18,423 bases of DNA from DATMRF01 sp035566435. GTDB taxonomy: Bacteria > Verrucomicrobiota > Verrucomicrobiia > Limisphaerales > UBA8199. The notes under the pieces were generated by a model. The model saw nothing but the letters and a program-made list of their open reading frames with translations. It was not told where the DNA came from and did not search any database. Location of the stretch: NCBI GenBank assembly GCA_035566435.1, contig DATMRF010000052.1, positions 1 to 18,423 of the forward strand, read 5' to 3'. A program made the translations under genes and the position numbers. Shown piece by piece: positions 1 to 7,572 of the stretch; the first letter of the stretch is position 1; each line of letters starts with the position of its first letter.

Positions 1-250
1 GCGGATCGGAAATGTCGGCGGGGGTGATTTTGTTGACCACGTCGGCCGCGGCGTAGCCCAACATGCGCTCGGCGCCGACATTGAAGATTTGGATGACGCC
101 GCGCTCGTCGGTGGCGATACTGGAGAAGTTGGCGCTGTTGAGAATTGCGTTCTGCAAGGCCCCCGTTTTCAGCAGAACCTCCTGGCGCCGGATTTCGGTG
201 TTGACCTCCACCGTGCCGACGTCGCCGTCGGGAATAGTTTCTTGTTTCAT
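1..250 (-). CDS. PAS-domain sensor protein, N-terminal part (runs off the window)
   Basis: This gene starts at 250 on the minus strand and leaves the window, so only about 83 residues are visible. After a short acidic leader and a charged helix (roughly residues 20-32) comes a typical PAS beginning: 'ILNSANFSSIATDERG' followed by 'IQIFNVGAERMLGYA' (residues about 39-70), the pattern of a PAS fold reporting on a bound ligand or redox state. PAS proteins of this kind are usually sensor histidine kinases or diguanylate cyclases, but the catalytic part is outside the window. Its start lies 16 bp after the stop of a single-domain response regulator, so the two are almost certainly co-transcribed and probably functional partners. 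Confidence 0.75.
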   Translation of the reverse strand, partial: MKQETIPDGDVGTVEVNTEIRRQEVLLKTGALQNAILNSANFSSIATDERGVIQIFNVGAERMLGYAAADVVNKITPADISDP

Positions 251-266
251 TTACATCCTCTTCCGT

Positions 267-650
267 TCAGCCGCCCAGGTGTTGCTTGAGACAGGCGAGC
301 ACTTCCGGCAGCACCACCGGCTTGGCCAGAAAGGGCACGCCCCCGACCAGGCCGCCACCCGCGTTAACTTCTGCTTTCGTGACCGCCGCCGTCAGAAACA
401 CGGTCGGGACGGTTTTTAATTTGGCACTCGCCTGAAAACGCGCGGCCAATTCCCCGCCGTCCACACCCGGCATCATCACATCCAGCAGGATTAGGTCCGG
501 TTCGAATTCCTCGGCGACGGAAAGCGCGGCCCGGGCGTCATTTTCCTCCCTGACCAGGTAATCGTTAGTCCGTTCGAGGTAAAGTTTCAGCAGCCGGGTA
601 TTCTGGGCTTCGTCGTCCACAACAAGGATGCGTTTTTTTTCAGTTTTCAT
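267..650 (-). CDS. Single-domain response regulator (CheY-like receiver)
   Basis: The protein has 127 residues and consists of a receiver domain only, with no output domain. The acidic pocket is 'VVDDE' (D12, D13), the phosphoacceptor is D57 in 'LILLDVMMPG', the conserved threonine is T87 in 'VFLTA', and the lysine is K110 in 'LAKPV'. All residues needed for phosphotransfer are therefore present. I chose the ATG at 650. An in-frame TTG at 662 would add only four residues. The gene sits between the Mla-type operon upstream and the PAS protein downstream (16-bp gap), which suggests a two-component phosphorelay. The loop 'NAGGGLVGGV' before K110 is unusually glycine-rich. The output target cannot be told from sequence. 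Confidence 0.88.
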   Translation of the reverse strand: MKTEKKRILVVDDEAQNTRLLKLYLERTNDYLVREENDARAALSVAEEFEPDLILLDVMMPGVDGGELAARFQASAKLKTVPTVFLTAAVTKAEVNAGGGLVGGVPFLAKPVVLPEVLACLKQHLGG

Positions 651-658
651 ATTCGTTA

Positions 659-760
659 TCAATGGTCATAGCTTTGCTTTTCGGAACATCTCCCAAACGC
701 GCGCGCGGCAGCTTGCGCTTCCCGCACCGTCTTCTCCCGCATCTGGATGTAGCTTGTCAT
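659..760 (-). CDS. Possible 33-aa small ORF between mlaD and the response regulator
   Basis: An ATG at 760 opens a 33-codon frame whose product begins 'MTSYIQMREKTVREAQAAAR' and looks like an amphipathic charged helix. It would end 8 bases before the response regulator start, giving continuous coupling from mlaD onwards. A second, overlapping 32-codon frame starts at 764, and the AGCAGG just upstream is better spaced for that start, so the correct frame is undecided. I know no family for either peptide. This may simply be a leader region. Confidence 0.2.
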   Translation of the reverse strand: MTSYIQMREKTVREAQAAARAFGRCSEKQSYDH

Positions 761-767
761 TCATGGT

Positions 768-1769
768 TTACCTGCTTGAATCTTTAGGCGACCCGGCCAC
801 CTTCACTGCCTGGCGTGGCGGCTCCTCGCCTGCGGGCAAGGCTCGCAGGGGCGGTGGGTCGGTCTTGTTGACGTATTTGCGCAGCAGCCAGTGCCGTTGC
901 ATGGCTTCAACCAACCGCTCCAGTTCGCGCATGGAGACCTGTGTCTGCTGGACGAGGCCGGGGAGATCTTTCGCTTCCTTCGCGACCGCATCCGTGATCT
1001 CCGGCAGGCGCGCCGTGCCGCTTTGGACGCTCTGCATCGCGGTATTCAGGTTGGTCACCACGGCCTGCAGCCCGCTCATGGCGTCGTTCGCGCGCGCCAG
1101 GAGGTTCTGCGCCTGGTCCGCCAGCGCGGTGTCGGTGAGCAGCTTGCCGGCGGTACCTTTGCCTTGCTCGACGTCGCCGGCGAGGTGATCCAGCCGCACG
1201 ACGAGCTGGTGCAACTTTTCCCCGGTCTGCTGCAAATCGGACCCGAGCTTCGCCCACTCGTCAAGCGTGGTGCCGGCCTTTTTTACGACCGGCATCAGCT
1301 CGCCCCGGAGCTCTTCAAGCATTCTCTCCAGCCTGGCCGACAATTCCTCCACGGAGAGACAGACGATGAAGGCGCCGGAGGCGGGCAGCGGCGCATTGGT
1401 GCCACGCGTGATTTCAATAAACGAATCACCCGCCACGCCGAAAACTTTTTTGATGCTCGCGGTCGAATCGACCCGCACGAAGCGTCCGAAGTCGCCGCGC
1501 ACTTTCACGCGCGCCTTCATACGGCCATCGTTGACCGGCAGAACGTCGTCCACCCAGCCGACCGAGACGCCGGCGATGAACACGTCGTTGCCGGGTCTCA
1601 ACCCGAACGCCCCGGCTTCGGGCAGCAGCACGTCAAAGGCGTATTTGCGCGCGAACCACCGTTGCGAGTGCCCGCTGAAAACCGCTCCCGCGATGACCAA
1701 CGCCAGCACCGCCAGCACGAACAGGCCGGTCAGCTCATTCACATGGCGAAACTTGAAGCGCTTTTCCAT
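768..1769 (-). CDS. mlaD: MlaD-like MCE-domain lipid transport protein
   Basis: The product has 333 residues and is the substrate-binding subunit of an Mla/Mce-type ABC system that moves phospholipids or other hydrophobic molecules across the periplasm. One N-terminal membrane anchor (residues about 13-32) is followed by an MCE domain (about 42-123) with 'AGAFGLRPGNDVFIAGVSVG' and 'GDSFIEITRG'. A long C-terminal helical region (about 130-300) has the repeated LxxL pattern seen in needle-like MCE proteins. The start at 1769 was chosen because the longer frame would run through the upstream ATPase-like gene, whose stop lies only 2 bp away. The last 40 residues are proline-rich. It is the third gene of a permease, ATPase-like, MCE operon. 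Confidence 0.85.
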   Translation of the reverse strand: MEKRFKFRHVNELTGLFVLAVLALVIAGAVFSGHSQRWFARKYAFDVLLPEAGAFGLRPGNDVFIAGVSVGWVDDVLPVNDGRMKARVKVRGDFGRFVRVDSTASIKKVFGVAGDSFIEITRGTNAPLPASGAFIVCLSVEELSARLERMLEELRGELMPVVKKAGTTLDEWAKLGSDLQQTGEKLHQLVVRLDHLAGDVEQGKGTAGKLLTDTALADQAQNLLARANDAMSGLQAVVTNLNTAMQSVQSGTARLPEITDAVAKEAKDLPGLVQQTQVSMRELERLVEAMQRHWLLRKYVNKTDPPPLRALPAGEEPPRQAVKVAGSPKDSSR

Positions 1770-1771
1770 CA

Positions 1772-2470
1772 CTAGTTCCTCTCCAGCGCGCGCAATTCCG
1801 AGCCGAACATTTTGGCCCGCGTCGTCGCGCGGATGCCGGGATAGTTCCAGATTCGGGGGTCCGTGACCGTCCAGAGCACGGCGGCGCCGCGTGTGCGCGC
1901 GGACTGGACCGCGTTGACGAGGGGAGCCATGAAATCGGCGTAAACGCCGCGGGCCGGCTGCTCGATAATGATTAACGCCGGCTGACCCAGGAAGGCCCGG
2001 ATGCACGCCGCCTTGCGCAGGTCCCATCGTCGCATCTTCCCCGGCCGTCCGCGCGGCAAGCCAGGCAGTCCGAACATGCGCGCGAACCTCAGCGCCTCCT
2101 CCAGGATTTCGCCCTCGCTTCGTTGCGTGTGGTGGCGCTGGGCCAACAGGATGTTCTGATCCACGTCGACGTCGCTAATCCAGCCTTCGTCTTCAAAGAG
2201 GCGTCCGATATTGCCGCGTTGCGCAGCGGCGTGGTCGGCCGACATGCCCTGCCAATCCTCCCCGCGAAACCGCACGCTTCCTTGCGTCGCCGGCACGAGG
2301 CCCTGGGCGGCATCCGCCAGGGGCAGGCGTTCGTTTTCGCGTTCGATGCGCACGAGCAAGAGCTCGCCTGAATTCAGCTCCAAGGAGATATTCCAGAGGT
2401 CGGTTTCGTAGTGCGGGCCCGGCGGAACCGTCACGTTGCCGAATTTCAAAATGGATGGGGACGCATTCAT
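1772..2470 (-). CDS. Degenerate MlaF-like ABC ATPase (apparent pseudo-ATPase)
   Basis: The 232-residue protein lies between the Mla permease (15-bp gap) and the MCE protein (2-bp gap), exactly where MlaF sits. Its fold follows an ABC ATPase from end to end: 'LWNISLELNSGELLLV' precedes the P-loop position and 'ALIIIEQPARGV' occupies the Walker B/D-loop position. The catalytic residues are gone. The P-loop region (about 40-48) reads RIERENERL with no glycines and no GK(S/T). The signature region (about 141-151) lacks SGG. Walker B reads IIIEQP (D170 to E, E171 to Q), and the H-loop position has T instead of H. The frame is intact and coding-like, so this looks like a retained non-hydrolysing subunit rather than a recent pseudogene. 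No second ATPase is visible in the window. Confidence 0.75.
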   Translation of the reverse strand: MNASPSILKFGNVTVPPGPHYETDLWNISLELNSGELLLVRIERENERLPLADAAQGLVPATQGSVRFRGEDWQGMSADHAAAQRGNIGRLFEDEGWISDVDVDQNILLAQRHHTQRSEGEILEEALRFARMFGLPGLPRGRPGKMRRWDLRKAACIRAFLGQPALIIIEQPARGVYADFMAPLVNAVQSARTRGAAVLWTVTDPRIWNYPGIRATTRAKMFGSELRALERN

Positions 2471-2485
2471 GCGCGCGGGGCGGAA

Positions 2486-3331
2486 TCACGAATAGACCAG
2501 CAGCGAAACAGCGGCTGAGGTGATGAACAAAGCGCCGAGGGAACGGGTCAGCGCGCGCTTGGCGGCCAGCGGCACTTCCATCGCTCCTCCTTCCACGCTC
2601 AGTCCTTCGGTGGAGCAAATCACGCCGGTGAGCAGCGCCGGCAGAAGGCATTTCACCAGGAAGCCCAATCCGTCGCGCGGATCAACGGCTTTAAACACAG
2701 CGTTGACGAACGCAGTTGGGTCCGCGTTGCCCTGGCCGATGAGGGCGCCGAACCCGTAGCCGCTGGCAAACGCCACGAGCACGAAAATCACTGTCAAACA
2801 AAACGCGGACACCGCCATCGCCAGTATCCTCGGCATCACAAGAAACAGCAGCGGCTCAATGCCCTGGGCCTCAAGCACGCGCACTTCGCCGCCGACTCTC
2901 ATGAGGCCCAGCTCGGTGGCGATGGCACTGCCGCCACGCACGATGAGCACAAAGTTGGCGAAGAGCGGGCCGAGTTCGCGCGCGACCACCACAACGAGCA
3001 ACGGCCCGAGCTTCTGGGACTGCCCGAGCTTCCCGGTCCAAACGTCCAGTTGCACCACCACCGAAATACCGACCAGAACCGCCACGATGAGAATGAAGCG
3101 GATTGAATCCACACCCGAGAGAAGAACCTGTTGCGCGAAGGCGCCGCGCACCGTCCGCCGCCAACGTCGCGGCTGGGCACTGAGAACGACCGTTGTGGCC
3201 AGGACCGCCGCCAGATATTGGACCTCGCGCCATTGGGCCACCACGAAACCGCCCACGCCTGCAAGCATTTCGCAGGAAAGGCGGCTCCAGGGATGCCAGC
3301 GCATCACCGTTGTTGCGCGACCATGGTTCAT
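2486..3331 (-). CDS. mlaE: MlaE-family permease
   Basis: This 281-residue integral inner-membrane protein is the permease of an Mla/Mce lipid transporter. The family hallmark region is complete: 'VVVARELGPLFANFVLIVRG' followed by 'GSAIATELGLMRVGGEVRVL' and 'EAQGIEPLLFLVMPRILAM' (residues about 117-175), with five to six hydrophobic helices. The C-terminal part has the usual 'GVICSTEGLSVEGGAMEVP' segment. It is the first gene of a tightly packed operon with the ATPase-like and MCE genes. The ATG at 3331 has no good ribosome-binding site, and M10 is an alternative start that removes only the cytoplasmic N-terminus. Confidence 0.9.
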   Translation of the reverse strand: MNHGRATTVMRWHPWSRLSCEMLAGVGGFVVAQWREVQYLAAVLATTVVLSAQPRRWRRTVRGAFAQQVLLSGVDSIRFILIVAVLVGISVVVQLDVWTGKLGQSQKLGPLLVVVVARELGPLFANFVLIVRGGSAIATELGLMRVGGEVRVLEAQGIEPLLFLVMPRILAMAVSAFCLTVIFVLVAFASGYGFGALIGQGNADPTAFVNAVFKAVDPRDGLGFLVKCLLPALLTGVICSTEGLSVEGGAMEVPLAAKRALTRSLGALFITSAAVSLLVYS

Positions 3332-3456
3332 TTGGAGGCGCTGATAAAGATCCTTCTGCTACGGAGTGGTCAGCCTTGCTTCGAACTGCGCAACAGCGTC
3401 GCCGGCCCGGCCACCGCGGTGGCGAGGCTTCCCAGGCAGTTCGCTGGCTCGGCTCA
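3332..3456. other. Intergenic region upstream of the Mla-type operon
   Basis: These 125 bp separate the small membrane protein gene from mlaE and should hold the mlaE promoter. The only structure I see is a perfect 14-bp palindrome, GCCACCGCGGTGGC, at 3410-3423, which could be a hairpin or a dimeric binding site. No clear -35/-10 pair stands out. Confidence 0.35.
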
Positions 3457-3672
3457 TTAGGCCCGCCTGGGTCCCACCACCAGCAACACAATCCCGCCGA
3501 CGAGCGCGAGCGCTCCGACGACCGGGGGGATAAAGTGACTCTCGGTGGTCTGAACGTGCAGGCCGAGGAAGTTGACCGGCTTTCCCGGAGTCGTGAAGGT
3601 GATGCCCGAGTAAGCGAGCACCACGATGCCGAGAGCGACCAGGATGACCGCCATTATAGTTCTTGTATTCAT
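3457..3672 (-). CDS. Small two-helix membrane protein
   Basis: The product has 71 residues with two hydrophobic helices (about 5-24 and 49-67). They are joined by a polar hairpin containing 'TTPGKPVNFLGLHVQTTES', and the C-terminus is short and basic (GPRRA). The start at 3672 is supported by a strong GAGAGG six bases upstream. Similar short proteins are common next to BON and lmo0937-type genes in environmental bacteria and are annotated only as DUF families. I would not assign a function beyond inner-membrane protein, plausibly stress-induced given its neighbours. Confidence 0.7.
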   Translation of the reverse strand: MNTRTIMAVILVALGIVVLAYSGITFTTPGKPVNFLGLHVQTTESHFIPPVVGALALVGGIVLLVVGPRRA

Positions 3673-3731
3673 AACACCCTCTCAATCAGTTTGTGATTTA
3701 TTGCCAGGTGATGCGCTTTTTTCATTCCGCA

Positions 3732-3881
3732 TCAGGCCCGGTTGCGCCCGGAAATGAAATTAGCCAGCACCATGACCAGCGCAACCACCAGCAAGACATG
3801 GATTACCCCGCCCATCGTGTAACTGGTGACGAGCCCGAGCAGCCAGAGAATGATCAGGACTAACGCAATTGTGTACAACAT
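3732..3881 (-). CDS. lmo0937-family small membrane peptide
   Basis: This 49-residue hydrophobic peptide begins 'MLYTIALVLIILWLLGLVTS' and ends '...FISGRNRA', with two short membrane helices. Length and sequence fit the lmo0937/DUF5670 family, which is widespread in bacteria and of unknown function. A longer reading from a TTG at 3953 would add a low-complexity leader and overlap the stop of the BON gene, so the ATG at 3881 is preferred. It follows the BON gene by 68 bp and probably belongs to the same transcript. Confidence 0.8.
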   Translation of the reverse strand: MLYTIALVLIILWLLGLVTSYTMGGVIHVLLVVALVMVLANFISGRNRA

Positions 3882-3949
3882 ATTTTTTCCGTTCGTTTTG
3901 GAACCGCTGCCGGCCGGCGCATCCGCGCCGGCCAACAGAGATTCAGTGT

Positions 3950-4738
3950 TCAACTCTTGCTCAGAGTCGTATCGATGGTCATGTTATTGATGACGCTGGT
4001 AACGCCGTTGATATCGGTGACCAGTTTGGTGACGAGGGACTTTTCGGCCGCGTTTTTGGCAATGCCCGTCAGGGTGACCACGCCATCGGTCGTTCCAACC
4101 GTGGTTTTTAAGGCGCTGGTCGAGCGGTGAGACAACAACGACATCTTGACCTGGGCGGTGATCGACGCGTCATCAATCTTCTCGCCGGTGGTTTCGTCGG
4201 GCTTGGCTGCGAGCTTGGCGACGGTCATCTCGTTCTTGACGCCTTTAACGTTGTCGATGTCTTTGGCGTATTCGGTGGTCAGGTCCTTTTGCGCCTGGCT
4301 GGAGGCTTCGCCGCTCAAGGTGACGATGCCGTCTTTGACGTTCACATCCGTCTTAGTGGCTCGCACGTTGCGATGGAACAGCAGCGCGGATTTCACCTTC
4401 AGGGCGATCCAGGTGTCGGAGTGTTTGGCGGGGTTTTCCCCTTTGACGGTGAGTTGGCTATCAACGTTGGTGACGCCGGGCAGGCCTTCGACGGTGTCAC
4501 GGGCCAGGCCGAGGTGGGACTCTTCGGCCACCGTGCCCGTCAGGGTAACAGCGCCGTTCTTGGACTCGGTCTTAATTGCATCGTCGGCGAGGTAGTGTTT
4601 GAACACATAGGAGTTTTTGGCGGAGGACTCAATGCGGTCGTCCGTTTCGGAAGCCCGCAGCGGCGAGCCGGCGAGCACCAGGGCGCCGACCGCGGCAAGA
4701 ATTAAGGCTTCGCGCGTGAGGACAGATGTTTTTATCAT
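3950..4738 (-). CDS. Periplasmic triple-BON-domain protein (OsmY-like)
   Basis: The 262-residue protein has a signal peptide (residues 1 to about 30). Three BON domains follow at about 33-100, 108-176 and 190-257, each with the core 'G.VTLTG' or 'GIVTLSG' and a helix ending in a G-V turn ('LPGVTNV', 'VKGVKN', 'INGVTSV'). BON domains bind membranes or phospholipids, and E. coli OsmY (two BON domains) is an osmotic-stress periplasmic protein. Here the role is inferred to be envelope protection. Only BON2 and BON3 carry the long amphipathic helix with LL(F/S)HR. The mRNA leader is an unusual A-rich tetranucleotide tract. Confidence 0.88.
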   Translation of the reverse strand: MIKTSVLTREALILAAVGALVLAGSPLRASETDDRIESSAKNSYVFKHYLADDAIKTESKNGAVTLTGTVAEESHLGLARDTVEGLPGVTNVDSQLTVKGENPAKHSDTWIALKVKSALLFHRNVRATKTDVNVKDGIVTLSGEASSQAQKDLTTEYAKDIDNVKGVKNEMTVAKLAAKPDETTGEKIDDASITAQVKMSLLSHRSTSALKTTVGTTDGVVTLTGIAKNAAEKSLVTKLVTDINGVTSVINNMTIDTTLSKS

Positions 4739-4770
4739 GATCGTTCTTTGGTTCTTTGATTTACGTCTTG

Positions 4771-4798
4771 TTTATTTGTTTATTTGTTTGTTTGTTTT
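4771..4798 (-). repeat. TTTR/TTTG tetranucleotide microsatellite in the BON gene leader
   Basis: Seven consecutive 4-bp units (ttta, tttg, ttta, tttg, tttg, tttg, tttt) lie 33-60 bp upstream of the BON start. On the mRNA strand this gives an unstructured CAAA/TAAA leader. Slippage here could alter promoter or leader spacing. Confidence 0.7.
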
Positions 4799-4848
4799 CG
4801 TACCGACACTGATCGGTAAAATGCTGTGGGGCGACGGGCGTTGGTGCG

Positions 4849-6198
4849 TTACTGGGACGAGGGTGGCGCCGCCGGCTTCGCCGGCTGCTCCTGGACTTTT
4901 TCGGTCTGGCCCTTGTTCGTTGTTGGCCGGCCCTCTTCGCGTGCGAGTTGCTCGTGTTTGGCGCGCATGGCGGGCGCCGGCTGGGCTTTGTTTTCTGATA
5001 CCTGGGGAGGCGTTCGTGGTGGTTCGACGACTTTCCCGGCGTTCTGGCCAGCGGGTTCTTTGATCGCCGCAGGCCGCACGGCCTCGGGTCTGGCCTGGGC
5101 AGAGGAGGAAACGGGCTTGCCTGGCTGGCTCTCGATTCTCACCTTCTGTGGAGCGGGCACTGCCGACGTACGTGCGGTGGCAACTGGCTTCCCAAGGTTC
5201 GGGTCGGCGGGTTCATCAACCCCCGCAGGCTGCACGGCCTCACGCCTGCCCAGGGCAGGGGAGGAGGCGGGCTTGCCTGGCTGGCTCTCGATTTTAACCT
5301 TCTGTGGAGCGGGCGGTGCCGACGTATGCGCGGCGACCACTGGTTTTGCGGGCTGAGGCAGTTCAGGCGCAGGAGCCCCTTTCACTGCGCTCGGTTGCGC
5401 CTCGCTGCGCACCGGGGTCTGGGCGGATTGCTGACTGGCCGACGCCGGGGTCCGTTGCCTGGCGACGACGGCTGCTTCCTCCCTGTGGCGGAGTTCCTGA
5501 ACCGGCAGCGCCTGGACCTTTCGCCCGCTTGCCTTTTCGATAACCGTCGTGGCCGGAGCTTCGATGATCACGGTCTTGTTGATGATGGTGGTGTTATTGA
5601 CGACCACTGTGGAAGGACGAACGGGCTCCATGAAATGCCGTTCTTCGACAAAGACATACGCTCGGGGCGAGATGACTCTCACGCCGGACGGGTACAACGG
5701 CGCCCAGCCAACGTATCCGCCACCGCTGTGCCAGGACACCCAGGCCGGGGCCCACTGGGTCTGCGGCACCCAATACCAACCATATTGGTCGGCGAAATTC
5801 CAGCGGCCATAGTGATAGGTGGCCCAGGCCCACGGCTCATCGCTGGCCCAGTACCAGCCAGCCTCGGTACGCTGCCAGTAGCCGGTGCAGTAGGGACGCC
5901 AGCCAGCCTCGATTCGGGCCGGTCTCCAGCAACGTCCGTAGGAGCCGACCACGACCCATTCCCCGTACGGGGTGAGCGGTTCATAAAAATCGCTTTCGGC
6001 GCGAATCTCGACCCCAGGCAGCGGCACACTCACCGCGACGGATACGGATGGTTGACCATAGGTCGTGAACCCTGGCAACGCGCCGCACAACACGAGTGCG
6101 ATCATACCGATCAAGCGCCTGGTTCCAATTATCGGGTTCTGCTCTCGCAGTTCTTGTGCTGGCTGGTTGCCCATTCGGGAGAAGTTTTCGTCGTTCAT
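4849..6198 (-). CDS. Trp-rich DUF6600-like secreted protein with Pro/Ala-rich tail
   Basis: The 449-residue protein has an N-terminal membrane or signal segment (about 29-46). A Trp/Tyr-rich domain (about 70-170) then contains 'FYEPLTPYGEWV', 'GYWQRTEAGWYWASDEPWAW', 'HYGRW' and 'WVPQTQWAPAWVSW', ending in 'VGWAPLYP'. This pattern is characteristic of DUF6600 proteins of Verrucomicrobiota, Acidobacteriota and relatives, whose function is unknown. The rest is a long, likely disordered Pro/Ala/Gln tail with an exact 52-residue tandem duplication. The ATG at 6198 was chosen because it lies 2 bp after the upstream lipoprotein stop, with AAGGAAAG nearby. It probably acts at the envelope. Confidence 0.75.
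   Translation of the reverse strand: MNDENFSRMGNQPAQELREQNPIIGTRRLIGMIALVLCGALPGFTTYGQPSVSVAVSVPLPGVEIRAESDFYEPLTPYGEWVVVGSYGRCWRPARIEAGWRPYCTGYWQRTEAGWYWASDEPWAWATYHYGRWNFADQYGWYWVPQTQWAPAWVSWHSGGGYVGWAPLYPSGVRVISPRAYVFVEERHFMEPVRPSTVVVNNTTIINKTVIIEAPATTVIEKASGRKVQALPVQELRHREEAAVVARQRTPASASQQSAQTPVRSEAQPSAVKGAPAPELPQPAKPVVAAHTSAPPAPQKVKIESQPGKPASSPALGRREAVQPAGVDEPADPNLGKPVATARTSAVPAPQKVRIESQPGKPVSSSAQARPEAVRPAAIKEPAGQNAGKVVEPPRTPPQVSENKAQPAPAMRAKHEQLAREEGRPTTNKGQTEKVQEQPAKPAAPPSSQ
5035..5346 (-). repeat. Tandem 156-bp duplication inside the DUF6600-like gene
   Basis: Two adjacent 156-bp units (5191-5346 and 5035-5190) encode 52-residue repeats at residues 285-336 and 337-388, each containing 'PAPQKV(K/R)IESQPGKP'. 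The DNA copies have diverged moderately but are exactly in register. Confidence 0.85.
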
Positions 6199-6200
6199 AT

Positions 6201-6623
6201 TTAGTTGTCTTTCCTTTGATCTTGTTTGTGGCCTCCCTTGTTGCCGTGGCTCCAGCCGGGCGGCGTCCAATTCCTCGGATACTGCTGGACAATCGCTGCG
6301 TGATGAACTGCCGGAGCGTCGTGAAAGCCCAGCCTCACCGACGGCGAAGCAAACAGCACGTCAGCGGAGACGCGCGGCGGCGAGGGTCGCGATACCCACG
6401 AGCCGCCGTCCCGATAGTAGTATTGGCGGGTGTTGCCACCGTAATACACCTCGTAGCCGGGGTAGTACACGTAGTCGTCCTGCACCACGACTGCGCTCTC
6501 CACGTACGCCGGTGGGGGCGGTGCATACACTCGCCCCTGTTGCGGCCCGTCCACATACCCGACGCATCCTGTTAACGCTCCTAAAAGCGTACCGTAAAAC
6601 GCGAATCCGATTTTTGTTTGCAT
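6201..6623 (-). CDS. Tyr-rich lipoprotein
   Basis: The 140-residue protein carries a lipoprotein signal peptide, with lipobox LTGC at residues 17-20 and C20 as the lipidation site. The mature part is rich in Tyr, Pro and Val ('GRVYAPPPPAYVESAVVVQD', 'YYPGYEVYYGGNTRQYYYRD') and ends in a short Lys/Asp-rich tail. It precedes the DUF6600-like gene by only 2 bp, so the two are translationally linked and both probably work at the envelope. The start at 6623 matches the signal peptide, and a longer frame adds a non-signal-like leader. I recognise no enzymatic motif. Confidence 0.78.
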   Translation of the reverse strand: MQTKIGFAFYGTLLGALTGCVGYVDGPQQGRVYAPPPPAYVESAVVVQDDYVYYPGYEVYYGGNTRQYYYRDGGSWVSRPSPPRVSADVLFASPSVRLGFHDAPAVHHAAIVQQYPRNWTPPGWSHGNKGGHKQDQRKDN

Positions 6624-6670
6624 AAAACTGCTTTCGTTTTTGTTGGCTATTTGGTCACGCACACGCCGGC

Positions 6671-7132
6671 TCAAGGTGCCACCTTATCGCTCACCCACTG
6701 GCGTGCCTGTTGGAAGCCGTCCTTGGATGAATCATAGGCCTTGTTGAAGCCGCTCTTTACGCTGTCCCAGGTGGACTCGGTGGCGTTCTTAACTTCATCA
6801 AGCTGTTTGTTCAACTGGCCCGTTTGGTCCCGCAGCGCCTGCAGTTTGGGTTTGGCTTCGGCCTTGACCGTGTCGCTGGACTTTTCGACTTTCGCCGAGA
6901 GTTGGTCCAGGTCCGCGTTGAGCGCAGCCAACTGAGTTTGCATGCTCTCGACGAAGGCAGATTTTTGGGCGTAGGTGTAATTCTTCATATCCTGCGCGGC
7001 CTGTTTGGTTTCAGATTGGACCTTGTCGAACTGTTGCGAGGTGGTCGGCTCTTGATTGCAGCCCACCAGGAAAGTGGCGGCGGAAAGGAAGGTGATGACT
7101 AATGTCTTATTGTACATAATTTTGATTTTCAT
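6671..7132 (-). CDS. Coiled-coil lipoprotein
   Basis: The 153-residue protein has lipobox LVGC ending at C25, then an almost wholly helical, heptad-patterned mature region (about 35-140; for example 'LAALNADLDQLSAKVEKSS' and 'LQALRDQTGQLNKQLDEVKN'). The C-terminus resembles small membrane-associated stress lipoproteins ('WDSVKSGFNKAYDSSKDGFQ'). I chose the ATG at 7132 because GAGAG lies four bases upstream. The ATG at 7117 would give a shorter but still workable signal peptide. It is the first gene of a leftward run of envelope genes. The function is unknown, and a structural or scaffold role is an inference. Confidence 0.8.
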   Translation of the reverse strand: MKIKIMYNKTLVITFLSAATFLVGCNQEPTTSQQFDKVQSETKQAAQDMKNYTYAQKSAFVESMQTQLAALNADLDQLSAKVEKSSDTVKAEAKPKLQALRDQTGQLNKQLDEVKNATESTWDSVKSGFNKAYDSSKDGFQQARQWVSDKVAP

Positions 7133-7541
7133 TTGACTCTCAGTGACAGCAAGCCGAGCGCATCTCAAGTGGAACCCTTGCCTATCGCTGCAATACCTTT
7201 AGCGGGGGACGTGCCATCTGCGTTTTGCCATTGCGGGCACTCTGGAGACAGTTGCGGTTTGCCCCCGGAGAAACCCGTAACCGGCTTGTCAGCAACGACC
7301 GGCGCTGGAGTTTTCTATCGGCACGGGCTTGGAAACCTGGGACTTTTGCGCCAGTTCCGAGGGAAATCCGGCCAGGGCCGGAGCGTCGAAATGCACGATG
7401 AAAGGCGGCGGCGTTGCAGGCTGCACGGTGGACGGAGCAAAGATGGTTCGGCGTTGAGGTTGGCCATGCCGTCACTTTATTGCGGCTGGGGTGAGTTCGA
7501 TTGCGATGATTCACAGGAGGGCGTGGAGGGTTTGGATGGAA
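7133..7541. other. Non-coding or decayed stretch upstream of the lipoprotein gene
   Basis: About 400 bp without a convincing gene. One minus-strand frame (about 7310-7490) stays open for some 60 codons and reads protein-like ('PPFIVHFDAPALAGFPSELA'), but it has no start codon and is bounded by stops. It could be a gene remnant. The promoter of the envelope-gene run should lie near 7135-7200, but I cannot place it. Confidence 0.4.
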
Positions 7542-7561
7542 CGGGGACGTGGCCGTCCCCG
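7542..7561. repeat. REP-like palindrome, copy 1
   Basis: The palindrome is CGGGGACG-TGGC-CGTCCCCG: 8-bp arms around a 4-base loop, followed by CCCCGGCG. It is the first of three related copies within 225 bp. Confidence 0.8.
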
Positions 7562-7572
7562 CCCCGGCGCAG

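Noticed and set aside
768..2027. 419-residue version of the MCE protein
   Set aside because: The first 86 residues are an out-of-frame reading of the ATPase-like gene. The ATG at 1769 gives a proper membrane anchor.
7310..7490. Minus-strand, protein-like open stretch of about 60 codons
   Set aside because: It has no start codon and stops at both ends, so at most it is an unrecognisable remnant. No family could be named.
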